Assembly (NCBI GenBank): GCA_016712985.1
Contig: JADJQA010000002.1
Span: forward strand, 62,001 to 126,000
Direction of reading: 5' to 3'
Length of the DNA stretch: 64,000 nt
From: Sulfuritalea sp.
Lineage (GTDB): Bacteria > Pseudomonadota > Gammaproteobacteria > Burkholderiales > Rhodocyclaceae
Shown here: one piece after another, positions 6,921 through 14,556 of the stretch
Layout: each line of letters opens with the position of its first letter
Position numbering within the stretch: the first letter of the stretch is position 1
Translations under genes and position numbers: made by a program
The notes under the pieces: generated by a model
Databases searched by the model: none
What the model saw: only the letters and a program-made list of their open reading frames with translations
Told to the model about the DNA's origin: nothing

Positions 6921-7184
6921 ATGACAACGATCGCCTTCGATACCCTCAAGTTTGTCGAGAAGCTAATGAGCGCAGGGGTGCCTGCGGCTCAGGCGAAGGC
7001 TGAAGCCGAGGCTTTGGTGTCCGCCTTGGCGTAGGCCATGGATTCGCAATTGGCAACAAAGACGGATATCTCGGAGTTGAAAACCGAGTTGATTGCCTTG
7101 AAGGGCGAGGTCGGCAGCATCAAATGGATGATGGGCGTTCTCATTGCCCTGGCCATCGCCAACGTTGCCAAGCAGTTCTTCTGA
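6921..7184 (+). pseudogene. DUF1640 coiled-coil protein, copy C (single in-frame TAG)
   Basis: Apart from one TAG at 7032-7034 (codon 38 of 88), this frame is complete. MTTIAFDTLKFVEKLMSAGV runs to ALVSALA, then the stop, then AMDSQLATKTDISELKTELI and a C-terminal membrane helix ending AKQFF. In the family this position is normally Glu (GAG). A second start (ATG at 7038) follows at once, so the tail could be made separately. Copy A shares the TAG, so the nonsense change predates the duplication. Confidence 0.7.
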
Positions 7185-7357
7185 TCGTCCCAGGCAGCAA
7201 CCTGACGGAAACAGGGGATGGGCCACGGTTTTCCCTCACCGCGAAGGTGACATTTGCCTCCCATGGAGCGTCCCAATTTCGCCGTCCCGCCCGCGCCGAC
7301 CTACCGCAGGCAGGGCTGTCGATGCCCGTGCCGAGAACTTCGCCACAAAAAGCGGAA

Positions 7358-7447
7358 TCAAGCGGCCTTGACGGCAAACTCCATGGCGGATGGGTTTTGC
7401 ACGCGCCGGCTGGCGTCCAGGATCTCCAAGGCGATGCCGTGCCTGAA
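7358..7447 (-). pseudogene. DUF2283-like C-terminal fragment, copy 2
   Basis: A second copy of the 30-codon DUF2283-like tail (LEILDASRRVQNPSAMEF), identical in the portion read to the copy at 6357-6446. There is no start or N-terminal part. It lies tail-first before the brnA stop at 7471. Confidence 0.5.
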
Positions 7448-7470
7448 TTGAACAGGTTTTCGGTCAGGGA

Positions 7471-7815
7471 CTAGGTGCGTGAGTGGGACTTGACCCACTC
7501 GCGCATGGCTTCGTTCACACGCGTCTGCCAGCCTTTTCCCGATGCCTTCAGCGCAGCCAGTACCTCTGGATCAAAGCGGATCGTCGTCGGCACCTTGAGC
7601 GGCGCACGGCTTGGCCCCCGGTGCCGCTTGGCGAGCTTTTCGCGCAGCTCCGGTAACGACCGACTAAGCACTGCGCCGGCCCAATCGGTTGGCTGCGTGG
7701 GTGGATTCTCTGCATCAACAACAGGCGAATCGGGTGCGGCGGCCAGCGCAGCGGCCCTCTGCGCCTGACTAAAGGAAGACTTTGAAGTAGGTTTCTGTTT
7801 CACGTTTGTCACCAT
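7471..7815 (-). CDS. brnA: BrnA-type antitoxin
   Basis: The 114-residue product ends in the ribbon-helix-helix DNA-binding block VPTTIRFDPEVLAALKASGK, followed by GWQTRVNEAMREWV. This is typical of BrnA antitoxins, which bind the RelE-fold toxin BrnT and repress the operon. The N-terminal ~70 residues are Ala/Pro-rich and less conserved. The gene overlaps the end of brnT by about 47 bp, the usual toxin-first order. The frame is intact. Confidence 0.8.
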   Translation of the reverse strand: MVTNVKQKPTSKSSFSQAQRAAALAAAPDSPVVDAENPPTQPTDWAGAVLSRSLPELREKLAKRHRGPSRAPLKVPTTIRFDPEVLAALKASGKGWQTRVNEAMREWVKSHSRT

Positions 7816-8037
7816 CTCGGGAAGAAATCAGATGCGGCCCCGTTTCACGGTCAGTCCACACCAGCACCGCCACACGACGACCCAGCCACCACAGACTTTC
7901 AGGCGCTGTTCGCCATAGGATTCGCGGGCATCTTCCGCGGTCAGCATCGGCGCACCGAACATCGCAGCACACCGGGCCAGATCAATACCGTGCTTGAAGG
8001 TTGGCTTTGGCGCTTCTGTTTCGTCGTATGTGACCAC
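7769..8037 (-). pseudogene. brnT: BrnT-type toxin, frameshifted
   Basis: The first part reads TYDETEAPKPTFKHGIDLAR and then AEDARESYGEQRLK. The family sequence then moves to another frame, GWLGRRVAVLVWTDRE and GPHLISSRDGDKRE, ending YFKVF at 7769. The KHGIDL..A...F, GE.R and LIS.R motifs are those of BrnT ribonuclease toxins. One indel near 7905 breaks it. A GTG at 8035-8037 is the most plausible start, but no clear SD is seen. An intact antitoxin beside a dead toxin is a stable end state, but a read error is equally possible. Confidence 0.75.
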
Positions 8038-8254
8038 AGTCAAATTTGTATTAACGATCTTAAGAACGTCAAGCCATTTTGTTAATGCATTTTTCGGCGC
8101 CCGAACTTGCAAGCTCAGGGACGTGCCGTGGGCGCGCGGGCGTCCCTTGGCGCGAAGACTGAATGGATTTCGTTGGATTCGCAGTGGGCAACGCTTCGCA
8201 ACCTTTGGCGCGACCGGACCGGTTTTTATCGGGAGGCAACAGGGTAGAACATCG

Positions 8255-9457
8255 CTACCAGAGGGTTTCCCGCTCCGCGCTGGCCGAGATCTTGTGCACG
8301 GTCAGGTCGGCGCCGTTGAATTCAGCTTCGGCATCCATCCGTATTCCGACGGTGAATTTCAGCAGGCCATAGACCATAGACCCGCCGCCCAGCGCCACCA
8401 GGATGCCGAGCGCCGTACCCGCAAGCTGACTCAGGAAGGCGACACCGCCCAGGCCGCCCAGCGCCTTGGCGCCGAAGATGCCGGCGGCGAGCCCGCCCCA
8501 GGCGCCGCAGAGGCCGTGCAGCGGCCAGACCCCGAGTACGTCATCGATCTTCCAGCGGTTCTGCGTGAGCGTGAACATGCCGACGAAGATGGCGCCCGCC
8601 ATGCCGCCGGTGACCAGTGCACCCAGCGGATGCATCAGGTCCGACCCGGCGCAGACGGCCACCAGCCCGGCCAGTGGACCGTTATGGACAAAGCCGGGGT
8701 CGTTCCTGCCGGCCGCCAGCGCGACCAGCGTACCACCGACCATCGCCATCAAGGAGTTCATCGCCACCAGGCCCGAGACCTTGTCCAGCGTTTGCGCGCT
8801 CATGACATTGAAGCCGAACCAGCCGACCACCAGTATCCAGGCGCCGAGCGCGAGAAAGGGCACGCTCGACGGCGGGTGCGCCGCTATGCCGCCATCTTGG
8901 TGGTAGCGGCCGCGCCGGGCGCCGAGCAGGAGTACCGCGGCCAGCGCGGCCCAGCCGCCGACGGCGTGCACTACCACCGAGCCGGCGAAATCGTGGAACT
9001 CTTCGCCAAAGCCGGCCTTGAGCCAGTCCTGGATGCCGTAGGCACGGTTCCAGGCAATGCCCTCGAAGATAGGATAGATGAAGCCGACCAGCAGGAAGGT
9101 GGCGGCGAGTTGCGGGCCGAAGAGGAAGCGCTCGGCGATGCCGCCGGAGACGATCGCCGGAATCGCAGCGGCGAAGGTCAGCAGGAAGAAGAACTTGGTC
9201 AGTTCATAGCCGCTCTTTTGCGCCAGGGTTTCCGCGCCGACGAAGAAATGCACACCATAGGAGATGCCGTAACCGATGAAAAAGTAGGCCAGCGTCGAAA
9301 CCGAAAAATCCGCGAGGATCTTGACCAGGGCATTGATCTGGTTCTTCTTGCGCACCGTGCCCAGTTCCAGAAAGGCAAAACCGGCATGCATGGCCAGTAT
9401 CATGATGGCGCCGAGCAGAATGAACAATACGTCGGCGGATGTTTTGAAATTCTCCAT
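8255..9457 (-). CDS. amtB: Ammonium transporter
   Basis: A 400-residue, eleven-helix inner-membrane protein of the Amt/MEP/Rh family that conducts ammonium. The two pore histidines are visible in FAGSVVVHAVGG and VWPLHGLCGAWGG. The start chosen is the ATG giving MENFKTSADVLFILLGAIMI, with GGGAG upstream; an upstream Met adds only nine unlikely residues. There is no long signal sequence, and no glnK (PII) gene is beside it, although amtB is often paired with one. The 230 bp upstream presumably holds its promoter; I saw no convincing sigma-54 site. Confidence 0.92.
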   Translation of the reverse strand: MENFKTSADVLFILLGAIMILAMHAGFAFLELGTVRKKNQINALVKILADFSVSTLAYFFIGYGISYGVHFFVGAETLAQKSGYELTKFFFLLTFAAAIPAIVSGGIAERFLFGPQLAATFLLVGFIYPIFEGIAWNRAYGIQDWLKAGFGEEFHDFAGSVVVHAVGGWAALAAVLLLGARRGRYHQDGGIAAHPPSSVPFLALGAWILVVGWFGFNVMSAQTLDKVSGLVAMNSLMAMVGGTLVALAAGRNDPGFVHNGPLAGLVAVCAGSDLMHPLGALVTGGMAGAIFVGMFTLTQNRWKIDDVLGVWPLHGLCGAWGGLAAGIFGAKALGGLGGVAFLSQLAGTALGILVALGGGSMVYGLLKFTVGIRMDAEAEFNGADLTVHKISASAERETLW

Positions 9458-9687
9458 TTTGGGGCTCCCAGTGACCAAAGGCACGAATGGGAGGCATCAA
9501 AGCAATGAACATTCCTGTGAGAAAATCAATTATAAATCAGTTGGATGGATAGGTAGGGCAGCAAAGTACGCATGGTTCTGGTGCATTTAGCCATTTTCGC
9601 GCACCTGCATGGGGAGATCTGTGCGCAGTAGCTGGCAGCCGGACCGGGCTGGCGGCGCAAATGTCCAATTCCGTGCGTTACCCTGGG

Positions 9688-10887
9688 TCAGGGTGCCTGA
9701 TAGCTCCTCGGCATCAGTACCCACATTCGTCCTTGCTGACGCATTTTCCCCGCCTGATTGCCGGCATCGACGCCGCTGCCCCAATAAAAATCGGCACGCA
9801 CCACGCCACGAATGGCACCGCCGGTGTCCTGTGCGAGCATCAGCCGGGTGAGCGCTTGCTCGCTATTGGGTCTTGTCGTCGCAAGCCATATTGGCGCACC
9901 GAGCGGGACGTAGCGCGAATCGACGGCGAGGGAGCGTTCCGGCGTCAGCGCCAGCCCCATGGCGCCCTGCGGTCCGCTGCCTTCGACCGGCAGTTCGCGA
10001 AAAAACACCAGGCTGGGGTTGGTGTTGAGCAGTTCGGCCAGTCGCGCGGGGTTGGCCCTGGCCCAGGCCTTGATGCCCTGCATCGAGGCCTGCTCGGCCT
10101 TGAGTTCGCCGCGCTCGATCAGCCAGCGGCCGATGGAACGATACGGGTGTCCGTTCTGGTCGGCGTAATTCAGGCGCACGCGGCGCCCATCCGTGAGCTG
10201 TACCTGGCCGGAGCCCTGGATCTGCATGAAGAACAGATCAATCGGGTCGTCGATCCACAACAAGGCATTTTGTGAGCGCTTGCTCTCCTGTGGGACCCAC
10301 TCGGCTCTGGAGTAGTAAGGGACAAGCTTGCGGCCTTCGAGGCGCCCGCGCAGACGCAGGTGCTTGAGTTCCGGGTAGATCTCGGCGAGTTCCACGACGA
10401 TCAGATCGTCGGGCGGACCGAAAACCGGGTAGGGGTAGCCGCGGCTGCCGGAGCGGCTGCCCTTAAGGATCGGTTCGTAATAGCCGGTGATCAGTCCGCT
10501 GCGGGTACCGTCCGGATTGACCAGCGCCCAGGGGCGGAACTGCGCCTCGAACCAGGCGCGCAGGGCCGGCGCGGTCTTGTCGCTCAGCGAGCGCGCCGAG
10601 GTGCATGCAGGTTGCCAGTGCGCCTGCCTTTCCAGGCTGCGGCAACTGCCGACAAACGCGGCGAAGACGGCGCCGGGATCGTCCTCGTTCCAGCCCGGCA
10701 GCTCGTTCCATTCGGCGGCCTGGTGGGGCTTCTCAGCGGGCCTGGGTGGCTCGACCGGAGGGCAAACCGGGCAAACCGGACAGCCGGCGAGGGCCGCACA
10801 CGCGTCCGCGCGCGTGTCGGTCTGGCCGGCCAGTTGCGCGCAGCCGGCCAGGGTCAGGGCAATGATTGCGGGGAGGAGTCGAAACAT
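9688..10887 (-). CDS. mltA: Membrane-bound lytic murein transglycosylase A
   Basis: The 399-residue lipoprotein cleaves peptidoglycan glycan strands to 1,6-anhydro ends. A type II signal peptide ends in LTLAGC. The MltA domain follows (SGLITGYYEPILKGSR, YPYPVFGPPDDLI, LLWIDDPIDLFFMQIQGSG), and the C-terminal 3D-type domain holds AQDTGGAIRGVVRADFYWG with the catalytic Asp region. A Cys/Pro-rich linker (CPVCPVCPPVEPP) sits after the lipid anchor. The frame is intact and family length. It is divergent from the DUF815 gene across a 132-bp gap. Confidence 0.93.
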   Translation of the reverse strand: MFRLLPAIIALTLAGCAQLAGQTDTRADACAALAGCPVCPVCPPVEPPRPAEKPHQAAEWNELPGWNEDDPGAVFAAFVGSCRSLERQAHWQPACTSARSLSDKTAPALRAWFEAQFRPWALVNPDGTRSGLITGYYEPILKGSRSGSRGYPYPVFGPPDDLIVVELAEIYPELKHLRLRGRLEGRKLVPYYSRAEWVPQESKRSQNALLWIDDPIDLFFMQIQGSGQVQLTDGRRVRLNYADQNGHPYRSIGRWLIERGELKAEQASMQGIKAWARANPARLAELLNTNPSLVFFRELPVEGSGPQGAMGLALTPERSLAVDSRYVPLGAPIWLATTRPNSEQALTRLMLAQDTGGAIRGVVRADFYWGSGVDAGNQAGKMRQQGRMWVLMPRSYQAP

Positions 10888-11019
10888 GAATCTGCTAAAG
10901 TTCGCTGCTTTCAGGGGCCCGCAAGCTTAACCGATCCAGGCCCGATTCCTTGTAGCAGCCATTTCCGTCATCGTGCTTGCGCTGCGCTGGCGGGAGTGGG
11001 TCCATCCCACGAGATAGCG

Positions 11020-11952
11020 ATGACCGACTTCGCCCGCGCTGTTGCCCCCCTGATCGAGCGTCTCGATGCCTTGTTCGATCGTCTCGAAGCGATCCTGCCG
11101 CCGCCTCTGCCGCCACCGGACTGGTCGGCGACGGCATTTCGCTGGCGTACCCGCGGCGGTCGCGGCTGGCTGGAAGCGGTCAAGCTGCCGCACCGCATCC
11201 GCTTCGAGGACTTGCAGGCGGTGGACGAGCAGAAGCAACGGATTGCACAGAACACCCGCCAGTTCCTTGCCCGGCGCAGTGCCAATAACGTGCTGCTGAC
11301 GGGCGCCCGCGGTACCGGCAAGAGCTCCCTGGTCAAGGCCGTGTTCAATCAGTTTTCGGCCAGGGGGCTGCGCTTGATCGAAGTGGACAAGGATGATCTG
11401 GTGCATCTGCCGGAGATCGTCGATCTGATTGTCGGCCGCCGCGAGCGCTTCATCATCTTCTGCGATGACCTCTCCTTCGAGTCGGGCGAGCCGGGCTTCA
11501 AGGCGATGAAGAGCATCCTCGACGGTTCGATCAGCGGCATGCCGGACAACCTGCTGGTGTATGCGACCTCCAACCGCCGCCACCTGATGCCCGAAAAGAT
11601 GTCGGAAAACCTCGAAACCCTATCCACTGCCGATGGCGACATCCATCCCGGCGAAACCACCGAAGAAAAGGTCTCGCTGTCAGAGCGGTTCGGCCTGTGG
11701 CTGTCCTTCTACCCGTTCAGCCAGGATCACTATCTGGAGATCTGCGGCCACTGGCTGGCCGAGTTTGGCGCCTCGCCTCAGCAGATAGCAGCGGCGCGCG
11801 GCGAAGCCTTGCAATGGAGCCTGATGCGCGGCTCGCGCAGCGGCCGGGTAGCCTGGCAGTTCGCCCGCGACCATGCCGGGCGCCACGCCAAAAAGCCCGG
11901 CCCCCGCTCCACGGCCGGCATTGCGCCGGCCGGCTCCGGCGGCGCGACGTGA
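11020..11952 (+). CDS. DUF815 AAA+-type ATP-binding protein
   Basis: The 310-residue protein has a Walker A GARGTGKSSLVK at about residue 91, a Walker B-like FIIFCDDLSFE and a sensor-like YATSNRRHLMP. This is the pattern of the DUF815 ATPase family, whose cellular role is not well defined. The frame is open far upstream, but the ATG at 11020 (MTDFARAVAPLIERLD) matches the family start. Its stop overlaps the start of the Nudix-ThiE gene in a GTGA, so the two are translationally coupled. Confidence 0.88.
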   Translation: MTDFARAVAPLIERLDALFDRLEAILPPPLPPPDWSATAFRWRTRGGRGWLEAVKLPHRIRFEDLQAVDEQKQRIAQNTRQFLARRSANNVLLTGARGTGKSSLVKAVFNQFSARGLRLIEVDKDDLVHLPEIVDLIVGRRERFIIFCDDLSFESGEPGFKAMKSILDGSISGMPDNLLVYATSNRRHLMPEKMSENLETLSTADGDIHPGETTEEKVSLSERFGLWLSFYPFSQDHYLEICGHWLAEFGASPQQIAAARGEALQWSLMRGSRSGRVAWQFARDHAGRHAKKPGPRSTAGIAPAGSGGAT

Positions 11953-12899
11953 AGCTGACCGAGGTCGCCGCCGCCGTCGTCGAGCGCCCCGCGGCGGATG
12001 GCACAACCGAATTTCTGCTCGGACAACGCGCGCCCGGCAGCTTCTACGAGGGATTCTGGGAGTTTCCCGGCGGCACGCTCGAGCCTGGAGAGACGCCGCA
12101 TGCCGCGCTGCTGCGTGAACTGCGGGAGGAGCTGGACATCGAGGTACTGCGCGCCGACCCCTGGCTGCGCCGCCAGCACGTGTACGAGCATGCGCATGTG
12201 CGGCTGAACTTCTTCCGGGTGCGGCGCTGGCGCGGCGCGTTGCAAGACCGTGTGCATAGCGCGCTGGCCTGGCAGCGAGCAGTTGCGCCGTACGTTTCAC
12301 CGATGCTCCCGGCCAACGCCCCGGTGCTGGCGGCGCTCGCCTTGCCGGAGTTTTACGCGATAAGCGATGCCGGCCAGATCGGCGTGGACGCCCAACTGTC
12401 GGCCCTGGCTCGGACGCTGGCGAATGGATTGAAGCTGGTTCAATTGCGCGAACCCAAGCTTGATCCGGCGCGTCGTCGGTCCTTCGTCCAGGCCGCGGTT
12501 GAGCTCTGCCATCGGCATGGGGCGCGGGTATTGGTCAACGGCGACGCGGGATTGGCGAAGGCTTCCGGAGCCGATGGGCTGCACCTGCCGGCGAGCCAAC
12601 TTGCGGCGCTACCCAGCCGGCCGGATTTTCCGCTGGTCGCGGCATCCTGTCATTCGGTTGCGGAACTCGAAAGTGCCGGCCGGCTGGGCTGCGACTTTGC
12701 GGTCTTTGGACCGGTCCGCGCCAGCGCCAGCCATCCGGGCATGGCAGGCATTGGCTGGGACAGTCTTGCGGCGGCGCTTGGCGTGCCGCCGCTACCGACT
12801 TTTGCTTTGGGCGGACTGTCGCGAGCTGATCTCGATCTGGCGCAGCGAGCCGGCGCCCATGGCGTGGCGGCGATTCGTGCGGCGTGGGAAACTCGATGA
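11949..12899 (+). CDS. Nudix hydrolase fused to a thiamine-phosphate-synthase-like domain
   Basis: A 316-residue two-domain protein. Residues ~1-130 form a MutT-like Nudix domain with GGTLEPGETPHAALLRELRE; the usual Gly after REUxEE is Asp here. Such domains remove oxidised nucleotides. Residues ~135-316 form a TIM barrel of the ThiE/TenI type (KLVQLREPKLD, VNGDAGLAKASGADGLHLPA, FALGGLSRADL). This MutT-ThiE fusion is known in proteobacteria; whether the barrel makes thiamine phosphate here is open. The GTG start overlaps the DUF815 stop. Confidence 0.85.
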   Translation: MKLTEVAAAVVERPAADGTTEFLLGQRAPGSFYEGFWEFPGGTLEPGETPHAALLRELREELDIEVLRADPWLRRQHVYEHAHVRLNFFRVRRWRGALQDRVHSALAWQRAVAPYVSPMLPANAPVLAALALPEFYAISDAGQIGVDAQLSALARTLANGLKLVQLREPKLDPARRRSFVQAAVELCHRHGARVLVNGDAGLAKASGADGLHLPASQLAALPSRPDFPLVAASCHSVAELESAGRLGCDFAVFGPVRASASHPGMAGIGWDSLAAALGVPPLPTFALGGLSRADLDLAQRAGAHGVAAIRAAWETR

Positions 12900-13019
12900 T
12901 TCCCCTAACCCATAAACCTCATTTGACACACAGAACACCGAGAAAAGCACAGGGAGTTAGCCCGACTTCCGCTATTGGCGGGAGTGGAAACAGCCAAGTA
13001 ACTGAAATCCATAGAAACC

Positions 13020-13203
13020 GGATCAGAAGGTCGGCACTACACGGTGGTTGGTGACATTCGGCGCATCGCCGCGGTCATGCTCGAAAACCGGGTGGACGGC
13101 GTTCCCATCACCGGCCAGGGCGGCCGTTTGGTGGGGTTTGTCTCGCGCAGCGCTCATCCTGCGCGCCGTCGTCATCGATCCGCCGCTGAGCCTTTGGCGC
13201 TGA
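13020..13203 (+). pseudogene. CBS-domain protein fragment, frameshifted
   Basis: The frame reads RIAAVMLENRVDGVPITGQG, then GRLVGFVSRS. After a one-base change it continues ILRAVVIDPPLSLWR-stop at 13201. This is the second half of a CBS-pair protein (nucleotide-sensing module). The first CBS motif is missing. The surrounding region 12900-13325 otherwise shows only a CACAGAACACCGAGAAAAGC-type spacer repeat and nothing else I recognise. Confidence 0.6.
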
Positions 13204-13325
13204 GCCGAGCATTCGCGCCGGCTGCCAACTTGTCCGCGAACCGACTTCCGGCGCTGCGGTGCCAGGCGTCCGTTGGCGCGGTGGCGGAGGGGATCGGTCT
13301 GCCGGCTGGCCGGGGAAGGTCGTGC

Positions 13326-14179
13326 TTATGGTGACGAGAGATCCTTTTGCAGGACGCGATTCCTGCCACCGTTCTTGACTTCGTACATGAGGCTATCCGC
13401 CTCGGCCAGCAGGCCCTCAAGATCGGCGGGCGCCCGGGCATAACTCGCGACCCCGATGCTGAAAGTCACCGGCCACTGGCGTCCCCTCATCGCTTGCAGC
13501 AGTCGGTGCCGCAGATCCTCGATGTAGGCCTTCGCCGACGCGCCATCCATGCCGGGCAGCAGCAGCGCAAACTCATCGCCGCCGATGCGCCCGGCAATAT
13601 CGCTGGCTCGCAGCCGCGCGCGAAGCCGGCGGCAACGCACGCCAGCAGCGCATCGCCGGCGGCGTGACCGCGTTGGTCGTTAACTTCCTTGAACTTGTCG
13701 AGATCGATGAACGCGGCAGTGATCAGCGTGCCTCGCGCTGCGCCTGTGCCAGCGCCTGACGCCCCAGCTCAAAACTCGCGACGGTTGGGCAAGTGCGTCA
13801 GTGCGTCTTCGCGCGCCAGGCGCGTTTCGACATCAAGCAACTTGCGCAGTCGCACCAGGAGCCAGACGCCGGTGCAGTAGATCGACAGCCGCGCAACACT
13901 GTTGAGAATCAGCGGCAGCGCGGAGCTGATCGCCGCCGAGCATCTGGTCTGCCCGTAACCCATAGCGCGACCACAAGGATTGCCGCGCCCAATCCCCAGC
14001 GCAGTCCGAGGAACCACGCCACCAGCGCCAGCGGTGCGGCGAAAAAAACGTGGAACTCATACGCCAGGCCGGCAAGGTGTGCAGATGGGCGAGCAGCAGA
14101 ACCAGCGCCATGCTCGCGGGAGGATGCCGAAACGTCCGGCGCCGCCTGGTTGCCAAAGGATCGCCGTGCGCAGTTTCAT
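13326..14179 (-). pseudogene. GGDEF diguanylate cyclase, frameshifted
   Basis: The C-terminal 104 codons are coherent: ASDIAGRIGGDEFALLLPG contains the GGDEF active site and is followed by PVTFSIGVASY and ADSLMYEVKNGGRN. Upstream, RKLLDVETRLAREDALTHLP and NRREF (the start of the GGDEF domain) lie in another frame. The N-terminal part, probably membrane segments after MKLRTAILWQPG, is in further frames. The length corrected for indels is about 284 residues. It would make cyclic di-GMP if intact. No RxxD inhibitory site was recognised. Confidence 0.75.
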
Positions 14180-14229
14180 GACGCGATTCTGCCGCAATTC
14201 TTCCAAGGCAGTGCCGAACAAGTCCCGAT

Positions 14230-14350
14230 TCGTCCCCGGATCGAGTCCGGGGCAGGCTATTCCGGGGCTGCCCGCCAGGGCAGAACCCGGAATCCAGGAA
14301 ATTTCCAGCCGCGTTTCCTGGATTCCGGGTTCCGCTTCGCGACCCCGGAA
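14230..14350. repeat. Extragenic palindromic repeat cluster
   Basis: Arms GAACCCGGAATCCAGGAAA (14283-14301) and their exact complement (14314-14332) form a 19-bp stem with a 12-base loop. A smaller hairpin, CCCCGG..CCGGGG, lies at about 14236-14254. The whole 14180-14556 gap between the GGDEF gene and acnA holds these repeats and the acnA leader, and no gene that I can recognise. Confidence 0.75.
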
Positions 14351-14556
14351 TGACGGGCTGAGGCTCCTTGCCAATCAGGTGCGAAGATCCATCGCGATTC
14401 CACGAGCATTCGGAACAAAATACCGACTGACTGCGTCCACCGGTAGCGACGAGGCAGGCTGCCACGATGCACCGTGGCCGTGGTCCCGCGCGCCAAGGGA
14501 ATCCGCCGGCAGTCCCGGATACCGCCCAATAACTTCATCAAGAGGGAGAGTTCGAG

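Larger units (their letters stand above)
6905..7447. repeat. Long direct repeat, copy 2 (DUF1640 plus DUF2283-tail module)
   Basis: This is the second copy of the 5921-6446 module, with the same order: CTGGTAG, DUF1640 frame, unknown spacer, DUF2283-like tail. It is less damaged than copy 1. Recombination between the two copies would delete or duplicate the intact DUF1640 gene between them. Confidence 0.85.

Noticed and set aside
5921..7447. CRISPR-like repeat array
   Set aside because: The repeats are two ~530-bp units plus shared hairpins, not short regularly spaced repeats, and no cas genes are present.
10360..11019. 220 in-frame codons upstream of the DUF815 start
   Set aside because: They lie antisense to mltA and in its promoter region. 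The family start is MTDFARAVAP at 11020.
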